From assembly GCA_964483625.1 (NCBI GenBank), contig CAZABB010000054.1, positions 1 through 9,047 of the forward strand: 9,047 nucleotides of DNA. The letters are read 5' to 3'. The position numbers were made by a program, and so were the translations under genes. Shown one piece after another: positions 6,075-9,047 of this stretch (positions within the stretch are counted from its first letter, which is position 1; every line of letters begins with the position of its first letter). Source of the stretch: JAFGQU01 sp964483625 (GTDB lineage: Bacteria; Omnitrophota; Gorgyraeia; Duberdicusellales; 4484-171). The notes below the pieces were generated by a model. That model had not been told where the DNA came from and made no database searches. It saw only the letters and a list, made by a program, of their open reading frames with translations.

Positions 6075-7454
6075 TTATCGTCTCGTCTCCAGAATGTTCT
6101 TTTTCGTATTCCGTTTGGGTTTCTCCAGGTAATTCCCCGTAAAACACGCCGTGCAGAATTCATCGGCCCGGTGCGGCATCGCGTTGAGCATCCCCTCCCG
6201 GCTCAGATAACAAAGTGAGTTCAGGCCGATGAATTTTCCTATTTCCTGGGGAGTTTTGTTCGAAGCGATCAATTCCTTTTTGGTCGGGAAATCGATTCCG
6301 TAAAAACAGGGGCATTGAATAGGCGGACAGCTTACCCTCATATGGATCGATTGAGCGCCGGCTTCCCGCAGGGTCTTTACCCGGGTCTTGCTTGTTGTTC
6401 CTCGGACGATAGAGTCTTCGATAATGGCGATATTTTTCCCTTTCAGAACGTCTTTGATCGGGTTGAGTTTTACCCGGACCCGGAAGTCACGGGTAAGCTG
6501 GGAGGGCTGGATAAATGTTCTTCCCACGTAATGATTCCGGATGACGCCGAATTCGAAGGGAAGCCCCGCTTCTTCGGCAAATCCCAGAGCGGCGTAACTG
6601 CCTGAATCAGGGATGGGCATGGCAAAATCACACGCGGAAGCGGGAAATTCTTGCGCCAGGGTTTTCCCTAATTTTTTACGAACCTGATAGACGTTATGCC
6701 CGAAGATGTTGGAATCAGGCCGGGCAAAATAAATGTATTCAAAAATACAGAAAGCGTGCTGCCGGGAGGCGAAGGTATGAAGGCTGGTGATCCCTTTTTT
6801 ATTGATTTGCACGATTTCCCCCGGTGCCACATCGCGGATATATTGCGCTCCGATCAGATCCAGAGCGCATGTCTCCGACGCGACGATATAGGCGTTGTTG
6901 AGCTTGCCGAGACAAAGCGGCCGGAATCCATGGCGGTCTCTGGCGGCGATGAGCGTCTCCCCCAGCATCATGACCAGGGCGTACGCTCCTTTGATGACAT
7001 CCAGAGCCTGGATTAATTTCTCCTCCGGCGTGTTCGCTTTGCCGCGGGCCAGGAGGTGGATAATAATTTCCGAATCCATCGTGGTATGGAAAATAGCTCC
7101 TTCTTTTTCCAGGGAACGGTGGAGTTCGTACGTATTGGTGAAGTTTCCGTTGTGGGCGACGACGACAGGAGTTTTCCGGTGGTTGACCATGATCGGCTGG
7201 ATATTTTCGGCGATACTCGATCCGGTTGTCGAATAACGGTTATGCCCGACGGCGCAGTGTCCTTTGAGTTTTTTGAGTTTACCTGCGTCGAAGACGTCGC
7301 TGACTAACCCGACGCCTTTCTGGTAGGAGAGCCGTTTGCCGTCGTAGGAAGCGATGCCGGCGCTTTCTTCGCCGCGATGCTGAAGAGCGTAAAGCCCTAA
7401 ATAGGTAAGATTGGCTGCTTCTTTATGTCCGAAGACCCCAAATACGCCACACAT
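6075..7454 (-). CDS. purF: Amidophosphoribosyltransferase (Fe-S, B. subtilis type)
   Basis: PurF transfers the amide of glutamine to PRPP to give 5-phosphoribosylamine, the committed step of purine synthesis. It has 459 residues. The N-terminal Ntn glutaminase domain begins MCGVFGVFG, so Cys2 becomes the catalytic N-terminal nucleophile by Met removal, with no propeptide. QHRGEESAGI (25-34), HNRYST (71-76) and HNGNFTN (101-107) are typical. The phosphoribosyltransferase domain has the PRPP loop IIEDSIVRGTTS (344-355). Cys236, Cys383, Cys434 and Cys437 (FCTACF) match the four [4Fe-4S] ligands of the B. subtilis class, so an oxygen-sensitive cluster is expected. There is no clear Shine-Dalgarno site; ACAAATTT precedes the ATG. 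Transcription probably starts at the promoter near 7608-7635 and passes a terminator-like hairpin. Confidence 0.97.
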   Translation of the reverse strand: MCGVFGVFGHKEAANLTYLGLYALQHRGEESAGIASYDGKRLSYQKGVGLVSDVFDAGKLKKLKGHCAVGHNRYSTTGSSIAENIQPIMVNHRKTPVVVAHNGNFTNTYELHRSLEKEGAIFHTTMDSEIIIHLLARGKANTPEEKLIQALDVIKGAYALVMMLGETLIAARDRHGFRPLCLGKLNNAYIVASETCALDLIGAQYIRDVAPGEIVQINKKGITSLHTFASRQHAFCIFEYIYFARPDSNIFGHNVYQVRKKLGKTLAQEFPASACDFAMPIPDSGSYAALGFAEEAGLPFEFGVIRNHYVGRTFIQPSQLTRDFRVRVKLNPIKDVLKGKNIAIIEDSIVRGTTSKTRVKTLREAGAQSIHMRVSCPPIQCPCFYGIDFPTKKELIASNKTPQEIGKFIGLNSLCYLSREGMLNAMPHRADEFCTACFTGNYLEKPKRNTKKNILETRR

Positions 7455-7465
7455 AAATTTGTAGT

Positions 7466-7540
7466 TCGTATATCGTCATGCGTATATCGTAATTCACATC
7501 TCGTATGTCGTTGGGTACGATTTTATTCTCCGATATACGA
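7466..7540. repeat. Reiterated CGTATATCGT words in the purF leader
   Basis: CGTATATCGT occurs at 7467-7476 and 7481-7490, a one-mismatch copy CGTATGTCGT at 7502-7511, and an inverted copy CGATATACGA at 7531-7540. The inverted copy can pair perfectly over ten bases with 7466-7475, or over nine with 7481-7489. The nearest copy ends 11 bases from the purF ATG. This takes up most of the leader between the hairpin and the gene and replaces any visible ribosome binding site. Confidence 0.7.
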
Positions 7541-7545
7541 CTCTT

Positions 7546-7596
7546 AAAAAAGGTAAAGGCGTCTTCCCTCTTTGTAAAAAAAGAAAAGACGCCTTT
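7546..7596 (-). terminator. Intrinsic terminator or attenuator hairpin upstream of purF
   Basis: On the minus strand an 11-bp perfect stem (AAAGGCGTCTT, 7596-7586, with AAGACGCCTTT, 7565-7555) closes a 20-base loop that can pair further (AAAGA/TCTTT). ACC and then six T residues (7551-7546) follow. The form is that of an intrinsic terminator. It would end transcription from the DUF1846 gene. However, it also lies within the first 60 bases after the promoter at 7608-7635, so transcripts towards purF-pyrG must read through it. That makes a conditional attenuator plausible. Confidence 0.75.
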
Positions 7597-7607
7597 GTCT
7601 CGTGATT

Positions 7608-7635
7608 ACTATAGCAAATTTATTCTGAATGTCAA
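7608..7635 (-). promoter_or_regulatory. Sigma70-type promoter for purF-pyrG
   Basis: On the minus strand the -35 box TTGACA (7635-7630) is a perfect consensus match and the -10 box TATAGT (7613-7608) has one mismatch, with a 16-base AT-rich spacer. The predicted start is near 7601, giving a leader of about 147 bases before purF. The leader begins with the terminator-like hairpin. No operator palindrome overlapping the promoter was recognised. Confidence 0.75.
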
Positions 7636-7671
7636 GGAAAATATGCTGGGCAGATCAGTTCGTTAGCCCTG

Positions 7672-7684
7672 CCGCCAGAGGCGG
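7672..7684. other. Short GC-rich hairpin after the DUF1846 gene
   Basis: CCGCC (7672-7676) pairs with GGCGG (7680-7684) around AGA, about 20 bases past the DUF1846 stop. No T-run follows on the minus strand, so it is not a full intrinsic terminator. It may protect the 3' end or be a copy of a short dispersed GC-rich repeat. Confidence 0.4.
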
Positions 7685-7704
7685 GACGGGAAATCTTGCG
7701 GTAG

Positions 7705-9047
7705 CTATATCACGAAAAGACTTTTAGAGGAGAAATTGGGCTCACTGGTAAGGTTAATCCCCAGCCGCCGCAAGCCCGTTTCGTCCCCCGGCGTCGGGAT
7801 ATGAGTCATGTGAACCTCGCATCCCTGAAGTTCTTTCAATCGCTCCATCGCTATCTGGGCCGTGGGGTTCGTTGCCGCACCGATGCTGAGACTGATCAGG
7901 GCTTCTTCCAGGTTAAGGCTTACTCTTTTTTTTCCCTGGAGGTTCCTTTTCATGATTCCGATTGATTCTATGATCTGGGGAGAAAGGAGATGGATTTTAT
8001 CGGGTATTCCGGCAAGGATTTTAATCGCGTTGAAAATCAGGCTTGATGCCGCATGCATCAACGGTGAGTTTTTCCCCGTAACAATAGTGTCGTCTTTTAA
8101 CTGAATTGCCGCTCCGCAAAAAACTCCCTGATTCCCCTTCTCTTTCTCCCGGGCCTGGCGTGCCGCCTGATGAGCGGCATCAACTACCTGGCGCTGGAGG
8201 CAGGATATATTAAGCTCCTCCATGAGTAACGCGGCTCTTTGTACGGTATCCTGATCGGAAAATCCCATGGCGTATTCGCAACGGTACCGGTAATATCGGC
8301 GGATAACTTCCTGTTTTGCCGCTTCACTCACGACGGCGTCATCGGTAATGCCGAACCCGGCGCGGTTGACCCCCATATCGGTAGGCGACTGATAGGCCGA
8401 TCGGGATCCGGTTATTTTTTCCAGAACTCTTTTCAGGATGGGAAAGACTTCGACATCCCGGTTATAATTTACGGTCGCTTCCTTATAGGTTTCAAGATGA
8501 AACGGATCGATAAGATTGAAATCTTTGATGTCAGCGGTCGCAGCTTCATAGGCTACGTTAACCGGATGCTTAAGTGGCAGGTTCCATATGGGAAACGTTT
8601 CGAACTTGGCATAGCCCGATGTATGTCCGCGTTTATAGTCGTGATAAAGCTGGGAAAGGCAGGTGGCCAGTTTTCCGCTTCCCGGTCCGGGACCGGTAAC
8701 GATGACCAGAGGTTTCTCCGTGGGAATATATTCATTGGCTCCGTATCCCTCATCGCTTACGATGATATCCACATCGGTAGGATATCCCCGGGTGAATCGG
8801 TGGGTATATACCTTCATGCCGCGGCGTTCGAGCTTATTTTTGAATATCTTTGCCGCCGGCTGTTCGTTGAATCGCGTGATAACGACGGCTGCGACCTGAA
8901 TACCCCACTCTCTGAGGTCGTCGATTAATTTCAACGCGTCGGCATCATAGGTGATCCCGAAATCGGCCCGTACTTTGCGCCGTTCGATATCCCCGGCATA
9001 GATGCACAGGATTATTTCGGCCTGATCTTTAAGCTTCTGGAGCAGGC
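7705..9047 (-). CDS. DUF1846 (UPF0371) family protein, 5' end beyond window
   Basis: The frame is open from the stop at 7705 to the right edge, giving about 446 codons. By comparison with family members of about 500 residues, some 50-60 N-terminal residues are missing. Recognisable family segments are DQAEIILCIYAGDIERRKVR with DFGITYD (near 8950-9020), the Gly-rich loop GPGPGSGK (8671-8694) with LATCLSQLYHDYKRG, FETFPIWNLPLKHPVNVAYE, TDMGVNRAGFGITDD and NSPLMHAASSL. The TTG at 8934 is not the start, because strongly conserved sequence continues upstream of it. The family is cytoplasmic and widespread in bacteria, but its biochemical function is not known to me. The GPGPGSGK loop resembles a P-loop and hints at nucleotide or phosphate binding (inference). 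It is transcribed towards purF but separated from it by a terminator-like hairpin and a new promoter. Confidence 0.92.
   Translation of the reverse strand, partial: LLQKLKDQAEIILCIYAGDIERRKVRADFGITYDADALKLIDDLREWGIQVAAVVITRFNEQPAAKIFKNKLERRGMKVYTHRFTRGYPTDVDIIVSDEGYGANEYIPTEKPLVIVTGPGPGSGKLATCLSQLYHDYKRGHTSGYAKFETFPIWNLPLKHPVNVAYEAATADIKDFNLIDPFHLETYKEATVNYNRDVEVFPILKRVLEKITGSRSAYQSPTDMGVNRAGFGITDDAVVSEAAKQEVIRRYYRYRCEYAMGFSDQDTVQRAALLMEELNISCLQRQVVDAAHQAARQAREKEKGNQGVFCGAAIQLKDDTIVTGKNSPLMHAASSLIFNAIKILAGIPDKIHLLSPQIIESIGIMKRNLQGKKRVSLNLEEALISLSIGAATNPTAQIAMERLKELQGCEVHMTHIPTPGDETGLRRLGINLTSEPNFSSKSLFVI

Noticed and set aside
6074..6163. Upstream in-frame extension of pyrG starting at 6163
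   Set aside because: The extra 30 residues are unlike any PyrG N-terminus and overlap the purF end. The ATG at 6073 gives the exact family start.
7590..7610. B. subtilis-type CTP-sensitive reiterative attenuation of pyrG
   Set aside because: That mechanism needs a transcript beginning with a GGGC-like run. The predicted start region reads TCACGAGAC, and pyrG is second in the operon.
8239..8928. Plus-strand open frame of 229 codons
   Set aside because: It lies wholly opposite the DUF1846 gene, whose minus-strand frame is strongly conserved. It is a shadow of that codon usage.
8932..8934. TTG as a start codon for the DUF1846 gene
   Set aside because: Recognisable family sequence (AEIILCIYAGDIERRK) continues in frame upstream to the window edge, so the gene is cut by the window rather than starting here.

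Overview
The window is a bacterial chromosomal segment in which every supportable gene lies on the minus strand. It therefore reads right to left (9047 to 1). All seven protein genes have intact frames, two of them running off the window edges. The taxon cannot be fixed from the sequence. The protein secretion signals, the secreted lectin/Ig-like protein, and AT-rich intergenic spacers built from short reiterated words would suit an uncultivated Gram-negative-type lineage. Candidatus Omnitrophota is one possibility, offered as low-confidence inference only.

Region A (9047-7705) is the 3' part of a DUF1846 (UPF0371) gene, a conserved family of unknown function. Region B (7704-7455) is a spacer with a GC-rich hairpin, a near-consensus promoter (TTGACA-N16-TATAGT), and an intrinsic-terminator-like hairpin just downstream of the predicted transcription start. 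After that come reiterated CGTATATCGT words reaching almost to the purF start. Region C (7454-4475) is a tightly coupled purF-pyrG pair. It encodes amidophosphoribosyltransferase (first step of purine synthesis) and CTP synthase (last step of pyrimidine nucleotide synthesis), with only one base between stop and start.

Region D (4474-4215) is a spacer with a 17-bp direct repeat flanking two back-to-back hairpins and other AATAATCA-type words. Region E (4214-2372) is a three-gene operon joined by ATGA overlaps. It encodes a small membrane-anchored zinc-finger protein of the anti-sigma (ZAS/zf-HC2) type, undecaprenyl-diphosphatase UppP, and a STAS-PilZ fusion protein with an intact c-di-GMP-binding signature but no phosphorylatable serine in the STAS loop. 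This looks like an envelope and signalling module with no sigma factor in view.

Region F (2371-2163) is an AT-rich spacer holding an excellent sigma70-type promoter (TTGACT-N17-TACAAT) and a 9-bp hairpin in the 5' leader. Region G (2162-1) is an exported TPR-repeat protein followed by a TAATG-coupled, large exported protein. The latter has a concanavalin A/laminin G-like domain and at least two Ig-like repeats, and runs off the left edge.

The strongest novel candidates are the STAS-PilZ protein in its UppP/zinc-finger operon and the purF-pyrG leader, where promoter, terminator hairpin and alternative repeat pairings could form an attenuation switch. No mobile element, CRISPR array, tRNA or rRNA was seen.
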